From Atriophallophorus winterbourni (Eukaryota; Platyhelminthes; Trematoda; Plagiorchiida; Microphallidae): a stretch of DNA of 64,000 nt. The DNA lies in NCBI GenBank assembly GCA_013407085.1, contig JACCGJ010023536.1, positions 49,044-113,043 on the forward strand. The letters run 5' to 3'. Made by a program: the position numbers and the translations under genes. The notes below the pieces were generated by a model. It had not been told where the DNA came from, ran no database searches, and saw nothing but the letters and a program-made list of their open reading frames with translations. This document shows positions 53,416 through 63,786 of the stretch, one piece after another (position 1 is the stretch's first letter; every line of letters begins with the position of its first letter).

Positions 53416-54263
53416 AGAATAGAGCATCATGAATTATCAAACACTGTAGAACCACTAACTGAGCCCGTGATCGATCAACTGGTGGTAGAGCGACACTTGC
53501 GTCGATTGAATACAAAGAAATCTCCCGGGGAGGACAATATTAACCCAGCGATTCTTCATGTGTGTTATAGAGAGCTTTCAAATAGCTTACCTGCGGTTTT
53601 CATCCAGAGTCTTGGTGAAGGTTGTGTACCTTTGGCTTGGAAAGCGGGGTGGTAACACCAATTTACAAAGGTGGCAGTCGTTCTGACGCAGCAAATTACA
53701 GACCTCTAACGATGCTACCATGTATTTTAAAAATTATGGAGCGCATTGTATCTGAATGTATTGTGTGTCAGCTTGAAGCACGAGGTCTTTTGTCAGCAGC
53801 ACAACATGGGTTCCGCCGGACCAGATATTGTCTTTCGAATTTACTGATCACACTAAATGATTGGACGATGTCGCTTGATCAAGGCTATCCGGTACATGCT
53901 TGTTATATTGATATTTCAAAGGCTTTTGACAAGGTCGACCACAGCTTGCTTCTGCAAATGCTAGTGCGATATGGAATAACAGGTAACTTACTATCGTGGC
54001 TAACAGATTATCTGAACGATCGTCACGTGCGAGTTCGCATTGACGGAGTATTGTCGAAAAGTATCGATGTAACGAGCGGGGTGCCTCAAGGTTCAGTGCT
54101 CGGACCTATTCTTTTCCTGTTATATATAAATGATATAACTGAAATAGTGCGATGCAAGCTCGTTCTTTTTGCAGATGACATTAAAATATGGAAGCAAATC
54201 CGATGCCAAATGACTTGGATGGTAAGTATCACAGTTCTCTTGAGAATAAAATGCCTTTCAGCC
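53416..54263 (+). pseudogene. CR1-F RT, left part
   Basis: Frames 53410-53655 and 53622-54266 overlap through one frameshift at the GVVTPIYKGG block. Motifs: [58 protein letters not shown] (motif A), TSGVPQGSVLGPILFLLYI, LFADDIKIW (motif C). It stops at NKMPFS, where CR1-E enters; the missing NFQKC-type block continues at 56385. Confidence 0.83.
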
Positions 54264-56384
54264 TAGATTCAAGATTCAAGATTTATGGTTAAAAAAGCAA
54301 ATTGCTATACAGTACCATAGGATATACGTATAAAAAATTAAAAAAAATCGTTACTTGTATGGTCATATCCTTGTTCTTCATAAGTGGAGCAAAAATAATC
54401 CTCAATGGCAACACAGACTGAGGGAAAAGAATCTTTGGATGGACGGTACTTCCGTGCGTTAAAAAAATATAGACATCAATAGGTAGGAGCCAACGCAGTA
54501 GTTCTCAACATAAGGTTTCGTAACCTTTGTTTAAAGATGAGCTCGTTCGCTGAGGTAACAATATCTGTCGGCAAGCTATTCCACAAGAAGCATACACGAA
54601 CAGCGAAGAAGTGACGACGACAATTCAATCGTGAGTGTGGGATTTGAAGGGTCAAAGGGTGGCTGCGTGTGGGGACAACCGAACCAAACTTGAAGAGGTG
54701 TTTGAGAGGGTGGGATTTCGCGTAGATGATTCGATATGTCAGAGTGAGGTCGTGTAGGATACGCCTGCGCTCGAGGGTGCACATTCCAAGTCTGGTCAGT
54801 CGCTGCTCAAAGGGTAAATTATTCAATCCGATAACGATTTTGGTTGCCTTGTGATAAATTCGTTCGAAGAGCGAGATGTTTTATTCCATCCATGGGGTCC
54901 AAGCTTGTACAGCGTAGTCAACCACAGGATGTATGTAAGTGTTTAGTAATTTCGCGAGTGAGTGTGGTGGGAAACGTCCGAAATGCGTTTCAGTAAACCT
55001 AGCAAGCTGCACGCACGCTTGTAGACGGCTTCGCACTGTAGGCTGTTCTTCAAAAGTGCCAGACACCAAGATTCCGAGATCTTTTTGTGATGTACTCCAT
55101 TCAAGCGGGTGGCTTCCAAGTGTGTAGATAAAGGGAAAGGGTTTTCCGACTTGCAACATTTTGAACTTGCGGAAATTAAATGGCAGTTTGTTTTGGATTG
55201 ACCACTGGTGCAGCTTATTCAAATCTCCTTGCAGAACTTGACAGTCCTCGATAGAGTTGACCTTCGTCCAGATTTTTACATCATCTGCGAATAAAACAAG
55301 CTTACATGCTAGTAATTTCGGTAGATCGTTTATAAATATGAGAAACAGTATCGGACCGAGAACCGAACCCTGAGGGACTCCGCTCGTGGCTTCAATTGTT
55401 CGAGAAGTTTCACCATCTATTCTGACTTTTACTTTGCGTCCAGACAGGTAACTTGTGAACCATGTTAATAGGTTTCCGATGACGCCAACATTCTGCAGCT
55501 TCTGAAGCAGTAAGGAGTGATTCACTCTGTCGAATGCTTTAGATATATCTAAGTAACCGGCATGAACGGCACCCCCTTGGTCTAGTGCTTGCGTCCAGTC
55601 ATTTAGAGTCGTGAGTAAGTTAGACAGGCATGAATATGTTTTCCTAAATCCCTGTTGTGTGAAAGTTATTAGCTGATGGTTCTCGAGATGTTCAACAAGT
55701 CGTTCACACACCAGGCGTTCCAAAATTTTAGAAACCGCTGACAGAAGCGTCACGGGGCGGTAATTCGCCGGATCAGAACGACTGCCCCCTTTGTAGATTG
55801 GTGTGATAACACCGGTTTTCCATTGAGTTGGAACGGTTCCCGTATTCAATGAGTGCCTGAATAGACCACTTAGTGGGCCACAAAGCTCCAGCACGCATGA
55901 CTTCAGAACAGCGGGTGTTATTCCATCCTCTCCTGGTGATTTGCGAACGTTCAGTCCGCGTAAATGTTTTCGCACAACCGTAGGACTTACCTCGATGTTG
56001 CTAAGGCATTCGACTTGTAGTGGGTGCGGCAAAGACGTCAGCGTTGACACGTTCTTTGGACAAAATACTTGCGCATAAAATGATATTAAGGCATCAGCTG
56101 TATCGTTGACATTATCAGTCAGTCCGTTCTTTGTCTGGATAGGAAATACACCTGGCTTAACCTTGGTCGCGGTGTTTACGATGGTGTACAGCAACTTAGG
56201 ATGTCGTTCCATCTGGTCGATCAGCTTCCAATGGTGATATTGCTTGTCTTCTCGAATTAGGGACGTCATCTTGTTACGAAAACTACGAAAGTGTTCCAAA
56301 GATGCGTTCGTATTATTTTGTGTGCAGCCCATGCGGAATTTCGCATGGCTATCCACTTTCGAGTGCGGCTTCGGAGTTTGAAGC
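54264..56384 (-). mobile_element. CR1-E copy, 5'-truncated after the endonuclease
   Basis: About 2.1 kb reverse-strand insertion with the TTGAATC-type tail (54264) and 3' hairpin. It splits CR1-F within the NKMPFS / KCHMLQLG coding sequence. Its RT frame is nearly uninterrupted, so it is one of the younger insertions here. Confidence 0.87.
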
Positions 56385-56428
56385 AAAATGTCATATGTTA
56401 CAGCTTGGCCGTAACTGCGAATAAACAT
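54476..56428 (-). CDS. CR1-E RT and C-terminal region, near intact
   Basis: A 515-codon frame (56428-54881; its first codons lie in CR1-F) and a 116-codon frame (54826-54476) are split by a stop and frameshift after AWTPWME. The RT is complete: [47 protein letters not shown] (His of QHG changed to Gln), GYLDISKAFDRV (motif A; usual CYLD), TSGVPQGSVLGPIL, LFADDVKIW (motif C), FRKFKMLQVG. There is no endonuclease. The catalytic Asp residues of motifs A and C are intact. Confidence 0.85.
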
Positions 56429-57180
56429 ACCATCTAGGCCACGATATCCTAAATTGGACCACCGCTGAAAAGGACCTCGGAATTTGGATTACTAATAACC
56501 TGAAACCGAATATGTATTGTAGAAAAGTGTTTAATCGGGCATGTTGCATATTAGGAATCCTGAGAAGAATTTTCGGACGGTTCTTACCCAAAACAATTCC
56601 TCGTATTTTAAATACTAACATCCATCCAACGATGGATTATTTGATCCCAGCCTGGGCACCGTGGTTGCGTAAAGACATCGAGATCCTGGATCGAATATAC
56701 CACAAAGCTACAAAGTTAGTTGAAGGGATGCAGCGGGTCCCGTATCAAGAGCGAATGGTCATCCTTGGTTTGTGTGATTTTACAAGAAGTCGAATGAGAA
56801 TGACCTGATTCTGGCTTACCAGATACTGCGGATCGAAAACCATCCGCTTAGCGAACTAATAAAAGTAAACTCTCCTCGAACTACACGCAGTCACTCGTGA
56901 TGACTCGAAATACCGCAATCAAGACTTGATTGTCGTTGCTATTTCTTCTCTGTGCGTATCTGCTTTCTATGGAATGCGCTACCGCAAGATGTTGTGAATG
57001 CAGCGACAATTGATGTTTTCAAATCGAAATTGGATGCATACGTCAAACAAAACCCTGAATTTGTCCCGGTGTATTGAAGCAACATGAACCCAGAAAAATA
57101 TTACCAATGTGATTTTGATTAAATTTTTCTTTTTGTAATAGTTGTCATCCAATGGTACGTGCAACGCGCCTAGGTGTTTC
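56385..57180 (+). pseudogene. CR1-F RT C-terminus, right part
   Basis: Resumes at the MLQLG block: LGHDILNWTTAEKDLGIWIT, RRIFGRFLPKT, YLIPAWAPWLRKDIEILDRI, ERMVILGLCDFTRSRMR (frame 56512-56808). Later blocks are frameshifted (near 56950, LWNALP-type). The 3' end near 57170 lacks a clear 7-mer tail and meets the first foldback element. Confidence 0.78.
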
Positions 57181-57196
57181 AGTGTAAGCTATCAAC

Positions 57197-57362
57197 ACCA
57201 GACATACGAATGTCAACGCGAAGCGAATTTTCGAAGTGCCCTAACTGCCCTTCGCAATGGCGAATAGTATCAAAGGAAATCAAGTGCACTTCGCAAGGCG
57301 AAGCGAAGCGAATATTCGTACGCTTCGCTTTAATCCCAAAGAGAGTTATAGTTATGTCTGGT
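57197..57362. repeat. foldback (MITE-like) element 1
   Basis: 166 bp with 10-bp perfect terminal inverted repeats ACCAGACATA (57197-57206) and TATGTCTGGT (57353-57362). The interior is full of gcgaagcgaa / ttcgcttcgc tracts and shares cgaagtgccctaactgccct and gcgaatagtatcaaag with element 2. No coding. Confidence 0.7.
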
Positions 57363-57376
57363 CTGTAGTCTGTAGC

Positions 57377-57540
57377 AGACAATAACGAATGTCACTTTTG
57401 GAGCGATGCGAAGTGCGAAGCGATTTTCGAAGTGCCCTAACTGCCCTTCGAATGGCGAATAGTATCAAAGCGAATATCCAAAGTGCATTTCGCAACTTCG
57501 CTTCGCTTTAAATCTCAAAGCGAAGTATTCGTTATTGTCT
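57377..57540. repeat. foldback (MITE-like) element 2
   Basis: 164 bp with 14-bp perfect terminal inverted repeats AGACAATAACGAAT (57377-57390) and ATTCGTTATTGTCT (57527-57540). The core is related to element 1, 14 bp away. It lies immediately upstream of CR1-I ORF1. Target duplications are not clear. Confidence 0.75.
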
Positions 57541-57600
57541 GATCAACACCGACATTCAACGATCAGACGACCTGGGCCAGACAACCTCAACAGCTATCGG

Positions 57601-58797
57601 ATGTCTAGACCTACGAAAACTACGTGTCAAATTTGCAGAAAGGGGGTAAATGTGAAATCGAAAGTAGTCATGTGTTATATGTGCTCTACTAAGATCCATA
57701 CTAATTGCGATAAGCTTTTGACTAACGAGGCAGTAGTCATTATTATTAATCCTGAAATTCCAAGTGTATGTTATGTGTACAGCGTCTGTAGAACAAAGCC
57801 GTTAAACGGCGCTGGGACCAATGTATCACAACCAGAAGATCTAGAGAATCGCATAAAATACTTAGAGAACTGTTCCCAAAAATTCGAGGAAACATTGAAG
57901 TCATTAGTAATTGCCCAGAATAACTCACTGAAAAATGAAGCCAATATTAAACCAACGCTACACCCCGTAACTCCGCAAGTTGTGCCGTTACTTAAAGAGA
58001 ATTTGCGGGATGCTGAACATTTTGGTGATGCAAAAGCTAGCTGCCACTCCGATGTTAGTCACATTAGAAAGTCGAAGGGGCGTGTACTGACTGTCCACCA
58101 TCAGAATTTCTCTACTTCAAAAACTAATACTAAAATGAAAACAACTTTAATGAATCTCAGTGTAATTTGCACCAATGTACCGGAGACATCAGGGACACTT
58201 TTCTCGAGTAGAAGAACTCACGCCATTGAACAATGGTACCGGCTGTGTTCAATGATGGATATGAGCTCGATACTGCCTCATTCAATAACCCACCTAAGTC
58301 GGCACCACAATTCTCCTGGATATGAGCTCGATACTGCCTCATACAATAAACCGCCTAAGTCGGCACCACAATTCTCCTCTTTTCATCTCGACGAACCACG
58401 TTTATTGAGAATAACTTTCAAAAGCCAAAAAGAGATGGAAGACGTTCTTCTAAACTCTTATTTACTCCGTACATGTTCACAGACTAAATGTCGCATACAT
58501 GCTGATATTCCGTGGTGGGAGAGGAAAGGAAATTTAAACAATGCGAACAAATCTGACCAACGCAGTGTTGTTCTTCTTGGTGTTCCCGAAAAAACTAACA
58601 CTGCTTCGGGAAGTGAAATACAGCACCACGGTTATAAACAGTGGCTCTACGTTGCCGACATCATCGGAGCTCACGAGTCAATGGTGGTGAACACTTTTAG
58701 AATACCTCGGTCACCAAACTATAAAGGTGACGGGCCAAAACCTCTAAAAGTAACGTTTTTAACGAAAGGTTTGATGGAATCAATTAGGGTTAACTGA
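57601..58797 (+). CDS. CR1-I ORF1 protein, intact frame
   Basis: 398 codons from the ATG at 57601 (the frame is open to 57535, inside the foldback element, but the ATG fits other copies). PHD-like finger: CQICRKGV, VMCYMC, HTNCDK, CYVYSVC (the fourth pair has only one Cys). A coiled-coil-like stretch follows (LENRIKYLENCSQKFEETLKS), then SVICTNVPETSG, LRITFKSQKEMEDVLLNSYLL, ADIPWWERKG, and YKGDGPKPLKVTFL near the end. Between 58261 and 58380 a 61-bp segment is tandemly duplicated; two extra bases downstream restore the frame. The role is RNA binding/chaperone by analogy with other CR1 ORF1 proteins. Confidence 0.87.
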   Translation: MSRPTKTTCQICRKGVNVKSKVVMCYMCSTKIHTNCDKLLTNEAVVIIINPEIPSVCYVYSVCRTKPLNGAGTNVSQPEDLENRIKYLENCSQKFEETLKSLVIAQNNSLKNEANIKPTLHPVTPQVVPLLKENLRDAEHFGDAKASCHSDVSHIRKSKGRVLTVHHQNFSTSKTNTKMKTTLMNLSVICTNVPETSGTLFSSRRTHAIEQWYRLCSMMDMSSILPHSITHLSRHHNSPGYELDTASYNKPPKSAPQFSSFHLDEPRLLRITFKSQKEMEDVLLNSYLLRTCSQTKCRIHADIPWWERKGNLNNANKSDQRSVVLLGVPEKTNTASGSEIQHHGYKQWLYVADIIGAHESMVVNTFRIPRSPNYKGDGPKPLKVTFLTKGLMESIRVN

Positions 58798-58932
58798 AAG
58801 CTAACCATAGGAATCTCTGAAGGATGTCAGAATGAGTGATCACAGACTTTCTTCGCCTTTTAACGAACCACGGCTTTTACAATCAAACGAGACTCCGATT
58901 AGAAACACAGTAGCAATCCCAAAAAACGACCG

Positions 58933-59604
58933 ATGTCCGACTCTCGAAGGGTCGGACTAATAAATGAGCTTTCAGCTGCATCACTTTATACGAAAACCAC
59001 AATCAATTGCCTATATACAAACGCACAATGCCTGTTAAACAAACTAGCTGAACTGAACAATCTCTGCAATCAGCACTCACTCGACGTCATAGCAATAACT
59101 GAGACATGGTTCCAAAGTCACGTGACCGTAGGCGAGCTATCTATTCCAAACATGACCTTGTTTCGGAGAGACCGCTTAAGAACAGGTGATGGAGTAGCTG
59201 TTTACCACCATGAACGCTTATACTGTACGGTAGTTACAGACACTGAACTCGATCTGGAAGAGAGTGTATGGTGCAACTTGAAGCTCGAATCCGGCGACAG
59301 TTGAATCGTTGGTGTAGTTTACCGTTCACCATCATCATTGGATGCATATAACGAAAAACTCTTGAAAACAATGCAGTACGCCGAAAAACAGCGCAATTCG
59401 CAATTGCTGATTATGGGAGAGTTCAATCTGCCTCAACTATATAACCGAGTAGATCATCCACCCCTATCACTAGACTACCAAGTTTCGCGAACTGTTCGAT
59501 TACATCCATTTGTATCATCATTTTTTCGATTTTACACGACAACGAAATTTCCAACAGACTTCTGTTCTAGACCTAGTCTTAACCTCCGAAGCCGCAGCCG
59601 TTAA
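58933..59604 (+). pseudogene. CR1-I endonuclease, N-terminal two thirds
   Basis: Frame 58933-59304 starts at an ATG (MSDSRRVG) and has LYTNAQCLLNKLAEL (catalytic Asn) and AITETW (Glu); it stops at SGDS. The frame resumes at 59338 with LLIMGEFNLPQLY, where the catalytic Asp of GDFN is Glu. A CR1-C tail cuts it at 59605 before the Ser-Asp-His block. Inactive. Confidence 0.83.
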
Positions 59605-59731
59605 AGATCTCAGAACTCAGAACTCAGAAAATTGTATGGTAGAAAAAGCATTAGGCTTAAAAATAACCATAGGATGACAAGGTATATGGAACATATAAAA
59701 AATATATAAAAAATATAAAATATTTCAAAAA

Positions 59732-60178
59732 TCAATAGGGACACTCGCATACCGCATGGTTCGTCATAAACTCATCGAGTTTGGGAGCAAAAACCTCAAC
59801 AGATTCCGATCGTGTGATTTCTTCAGGCAAATAGTTCCAAGTGAAACAAATTCTTACGGAGAAGAAATTACGACGTATATCCAATCGAGAATGCGGAATG
59901 CTTAAAGCCTTTGAATGTGTTCGTGTTCTAGTAAGGTCATTGGGCTTTAGCAAGTGTTTAAGGGGATGGTTTACAGAATGCAGGATTTTGAAGGTCAACA
60001 TAAGGTCACTACGTATCCGCCGTTGGGTAAAATCTTGTAGGTTCAGTTTTAACATTCGCTCTGTGAAAGGCAAATTTCTGTACCGGGAGACCAACTTTGT
60101 AGCACGATGATAAATCCTGTCGAGTAGTTCGATATCCTTCCTCAGCCACGGTGCCCAGGATTGGATGGAATATTCCAT
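59732..60178 (-). pseudogene. CR1-C ORF2 C-terminal block
   Basis: 148-codon frame: YSIQSWAPWLRKDIELLDRI, LNLQDFTQRRIRSDLMLTFK, PHSRLDIRRNFFSVRICFTW, ending HAVCECPY. It belongs to the RT frame upstream and is separated from it by the frameshift near 60300-60180. Confidence 0.83.
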
Positions 60179-60254
60179 AACAGTCGTATATACGTGTTAA
60201 TTACCCGGGGTACGGTTTCGGGCGTAAAATTCCGGAATATTCTTTTGAGAAGAC

Positions 60255-61662
60255 TCAAGATACGGCAAGCTTTATTGTACACCATCCGGCAATGCTGTCC
60301 AGGCTTAAGGTTAAACGAAACCCAGATACCAGATCTTTTTCTGCTGTGGTCCAGACGAGATCTTGCGTGCCAAGCTGATACGTGTGGTGCAGAGATTTCC
60401 CAAGCTGCAGCATTTTACATTTCGCAGGGTTAAATGGTAACTCATTTAACTGGGACCAACGAAATAAGATGCTTAGATCCCGTTGTAATGCCATACAGTC
60501 ATTAACAGACCTGACACGTTTCCAAATTTTAATATCATCGGCAAATAGTATCAAGTTGCATCCAATATCCTCTACTATATCGTTCATATACACCAAGAAT
60601 AGAAGAGGTCCAAGCACCGAGCCTTGCGGAACTCCACTCGTGACGTCTATTTTTCTAGATAAGGTGCTGCCAACGCGAACTTGGACGTGTCTATCAGTAA
60701 GATAGTCCCTTATCCAATTTAGCAATATTCCCGTTATTCCATAAGACTCGAGCTTTTTGATTAAGATGTCATGGTTGACTCTATCGAAAGCTTTGGAAAT
60801 ATCGATGTAGCAAGCATGTACAGCCTCACCTTCGTCTAGTGCCTTGGTCCAATCCTCGAACGTTGTAAGAAGGTTAGATAAACAGCAACGACCTCTTCGA
60901 AAACCGTGTTGTGCTGCGGTCAAAATATTTTGGTTTTCAAAATGTTCTCTTATGCGCGCAGTCACAATGCGTTCCATTAATTTGGAGATCACCGGAAGTA
61001 ACGTTACCGGTCTATAGTTTGCTGTGTCTGAACGGCTACCGCCTTTATAAATAGGAGTTATCATCCCTGCTTTCCATTGCGGTGGTATTTTTCCTTCATT
61101 TAAGCTGAGATTGAATATGCGAGTGAGAGGAGCAGTCAAAGCAACGCGACACCTGCGAAGTATGGCGGGGGTAATTTTGTCTGCGCCTGGCGACTTCTTT
61201 TCGTTTAGTTGACAAAGTTCCCGCCAAACCATGTATTCGTTGATAGTCATTTCACTTAGTAATTCGAAATGTGGCGAATTCGGTGAAACTTGATATGGGA
61301 TACAACGCTTGGGATTGAAGACAAATGAGTAAAACGTTGCTAAAGCATCTGCGGTATCTTGGGCAGTGTGGGTCAATCCATTAGGTGTTAGTACAGAGAA
61401 AACACCTGGTTTGATCTTTGATCGTTCATTGACTATCTTGTAGAGAAGCTTAGGATTCTTTTCCATTCTCTTAAGCAAGTTCCATTGGAATTGCATGCGA
61501 TCTTCTCTTACAAAAGTCGTGACTTGATTCCGTATCTTACAGAATCGCTTCCAAGTTGCTTCCGTACCAAACTTCTTATGAGTTACCCAAGACTCTCGCT
61601 TAACAGCTAACCATTTCTTAGTTCTACTCCGAATAACAAACTGGTTGTTGTAGCTGCATTTG
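60255..61662 (-). CDS. CR1-C reverse transcriptase, near intact
   Basis: Open frame of 484 codons (to 61709; the first ~16 codons read flanking DNA). [84 protein letters not shown] (motif A), TSGVPQGSVLGPLLFLVYMNDI, LFADDIKIWKRV (motif C), NPAKCKMLQLG. A frameshift after AEKDL leads to a false end. All RT catalytic residues are present; the endonuclease is missing because of 5' truncation. Confidence 0.87.
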
Positions 61663-61663
61663 T

Positions 61664-63745
61664 GTGGGACAGCATAGAAAAGTGGATTACATTGGTTTGA
61701 TGGAAACAATGGTAGTTTTCGATGAATATAATATAAATTTCATTGATCCGGACTCGCATTGCACAACCCTGACAGATTACATAATCAAAATGATACATTT
61801 TAATTCTGAATATGTACCGAAGCATAATAGCAAAGAACGACACTTCAGAATTCGCAGTAGGACTAGAAAATGGTTGACAAAGCGAAATTTTGCATGGGCT
61901 GTTCACAGAGTTGCCAGAACTGATTCGACTTGGGCAAACTTTCGCGAATTGCGGAATCAAATCACAAATCTCATCCGAGAGGTCAAAAAATATCACCAGT
62001 TGCAGCTGGCGGTAAGAATGCAGCGGAATCCCAAACTGCTTTATCGAACTGTTAACAACTTTACGAAGCTGAAACCCGGAGTATTTCCGATCATGACAGA
62101 TAACGGACTAACTGATTCAGTGCTGGAATCTGCTAACGCTCTAGCCAGTTTTTATTCAACAGTTTTCACCCCAAAGGATGAATTACAACGGTCAGAATTG
62201 TCAGCACCAATTGTGCCGGAGACTATATGCGATGTATGCATCAGTTCGGAAATAGTGCAGCACAACCTACGTAAGTTGAATATCAACAAGTCCCCGGAAG
62301 CTGACGGAATCACAGCTGCAATCCTAAAGTTATGCGGCAGTCAATTGTGCGAACCACTTTGTGATTTATTTAATCACTCCCTGAGGGAGGGTGTTGTACC
62401 TAATGACTGGAAGAGAGGAGTCATAACACCCATCTACAAAGGTGGAACTCGTTCTGACCCAGCAAATTACCGCCCTGTTACACTCCTTCCAGTGATCTCA
62501 AAAGTTATGGAGCGAATTGTGTGCGAAAGAATTGTGAGTCATCTCGAAGCCCAAAACTTGCTGTCCAGAGAGCAACATGGATTTAGGAAGTCTCGTTCTT
62601 GCTTGACTAACCTACTGGAGACACTGCATGACTGGACGCAGGCAGTGGATAATGGTGGTTGCGTGCATGCGTGTTACTTGGACATATCAAAGGCGTTTGA
62701 TCGCGTGGACCATTCTATACTCCTGAGCAAGCTGCACGATGTTGGTATTAATGGGTGCCTTCTTACCTGGCTGAGAAGTTACCTTCTTGATCGCAAGGCA
62801 ACTGTACGTATCGATGGTGTGATGTCTGGGGAAATCGAAGCCACTAGCGGTGTCCCACAAGGTTCGGTACTTGGTCCGGTTCTCTTTTTGGTCTACATCA
62901 ACGACCTTCCGAAACTTGTCACAGCCAAAATGGTTCTCTTTGCGGATGATGTTAAAGTTTGGATGCGAATCACGTCAAGCGTGGACTGTTTGCGCTTACA
63001 AAGCGATTTGGATGTATTGAACAGCTGGTCGGAGCGAAACAAACTTCCATTCAACTTCCGAAAGTGTAAAATGTTGCAAATAGGCAAAGATTTCCCATTC
63101 TCATACAACCTTGGATCAAACCAACTTGAATGGACAACCAAAGAAAAAGACCTCGGTGTATGGATTAGTGGAAGTCTTAAGAATAGCATGCAATGCGAAG
63201 CAGTGTACAACCGAGCTAGCCGCATGCTAGGTATGCTTCGGCGGATTTTCGGACATTTTTCCCGTGAATCATTCTCCATGCTCATAAATACGTATATTAA
63301 CCCGGTGATGGATTACTCAGTGCAAGCTTGGTCACCGTGGCTACAAAAGGACATCAAGCTGCTCGAGAGGATTTATCACAGAGCAACCAAAATGGTTGGC
63401 TGCCTCCGCAAACTACCATATGAGAATCGACTTGAACATCTTAATTTGGATACACTGCTTCGCAGACGGGTTAGATTTGATCTAATCCTAACGTACGAGG
63501 TAATGAACTCAAATGCGCACCCTCTGAGGCATCTATTTCGCCTCCGGTCAAGCCATGTCACACGTACTCACCCATTGGCATTTGATATTCCACATTCCCA
63601 CCGGAACTGTCGTCGGTTCTTCTATTCGGTGCGCGTTTGTTTCTTATGGAACTCCCTACCGTCAGATGTTGTCCAATCATCTAGTGAAAGGATTTTCAGG
63701 AACAAATTGGGTATATTTATGCACTACATCCCGTTTATATTGTAG
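61664..63745 (+). CDS. CR1-I reverse transcriptase, intact frame
   Basis: 693 codons uninterrupted, the best RT in the window; the open frame begins at a GTG at the CR1-C boundary, so the natural start is upstream in ORF2. Order: RSRTRKWLTKRNFAW (about 64-78), NKSPEADGITAAIL (Gly of KSPGAD changed to Glu), [31 protein letters not shown], motif A CYLDISKAFDRVD with Asp340, TSGVPQGSVLGPVLFLVYI, motif C FADD 426-429, NFRKCKMLQIG, LGVWISGSLKNSMQC, RIFGHFSRES, and a C-terminal block with FLWNSLPSDVV. The catalytic Asp residues are all present. The endonuclease is broken, so the element itself is not autonomous. Confidence 0.88.
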   Translation: MGQHRKVDYIGLMETMVVFDEYNINFIDPDSHCTTLTDYIIKMIHFNSEYVPKHNSKERHFRIRSRTRKWLTKRNFAWAVHRVARTDSTWANFRELRNQITNLIREVKKYHQLQLAVRMQRNPKLLYRTVNNFTKLKPGVFPIMTDNGLTDSVLESANALASFYSTVFTPKDELQRSELSAPIVPETICDVCISSEIVQHNLRKLNINKSPEADGITAAILKLCGSQLCEPLCDLFNHSLREGVVPNDWKRGVITPIYKGGTRSDPANYRPVTLLPVISKVMERIVCERIVSHLEAQNLLSREQHGFRKSRSCLTNLLETLHDWTQAVDNGGCVHACYLDISKAFDRVDHSILLSKLHDVGINGCLLTWLRSYLLDRKATVRIDGVMSGEIEATSGVPQGSVLGPVLFLVYINDLPKLVTAKMVLFADDVKVWMRITSSVDCLRLQSDLDVLNSWSERNKLPFNFRKCKMLQIGKDFPFSYNLGSNQLEWTTKEKDLGVWISGSLKNSMQCEAVYNRASRMLGMLRRIFGHFSRESFSMLINTYINPVMDYSVQAWSPWLQKDIKLLERIYHRATKMVGCLRKLPYENRLEHLNLDTLLRRRVRFDLILTYEVMNSNAHPLRHLFRLRSSHVTRTHPLAFDIPHSHRNCRRFFYSVRVCFLWNSLPSDVVQSSSERIFRNKLGIFMHYIPFIL

Positions 63746-63786
63746 CAGACTATTGTATCATTTACATTTTCGTGCCATCCCCCTCC

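Larger units (their letters stand above)
59609..61662 (-). mobile_element. CR1-C copy, 5'-truncated, near-intact RT
   Basis: Reverse-strand insertion beginning with the tail (ctcagaa 7-mers) and hairpin (accata / tatggt) at 59609-59690 and ending within the region between endonuclease and RT near 61662. It encodes the full RT and C-terminus in two frames (61709-60255 and 60178-59732). It is the template against which the 180-bp deletion of the copy at 39.7 kb can be seen. Confidence 0.87.
57541..63747 (+). mobile_element. CR1-I with intact ORF1 and RT, split by CR1-C
   Basis: Plus-strand CR1: ORF1 57601-58797, ORF2 start 58933, endonuclease to 59604, CR1-C insertion (59609-61662), then RT to 63745. 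Around the CR1-C insertion about 50-60 endonuclease codons (the Ser-Asp-His region) are missing, so the insertion was accompanied by a target deletion or the two sides are separate copies. The 3' UTR and tail are absent: a gypsy-type gag sequence begins right after the stop. Confidence 0.83.

Noticed and set aside
53300..53520. Twin-priming inversion of a single CR1 copy
   Set aside because: The two arms belong to clearly different RT families and overlap in the same RT region rather than being consecutive parts of one element.
57174..57382. Small protein genes within the gcgaag-rich region
   Set aside because: Open frames on both strands result from the palindromic gcgaag/cttcgc tracts; foldback elements explain the sequence better.
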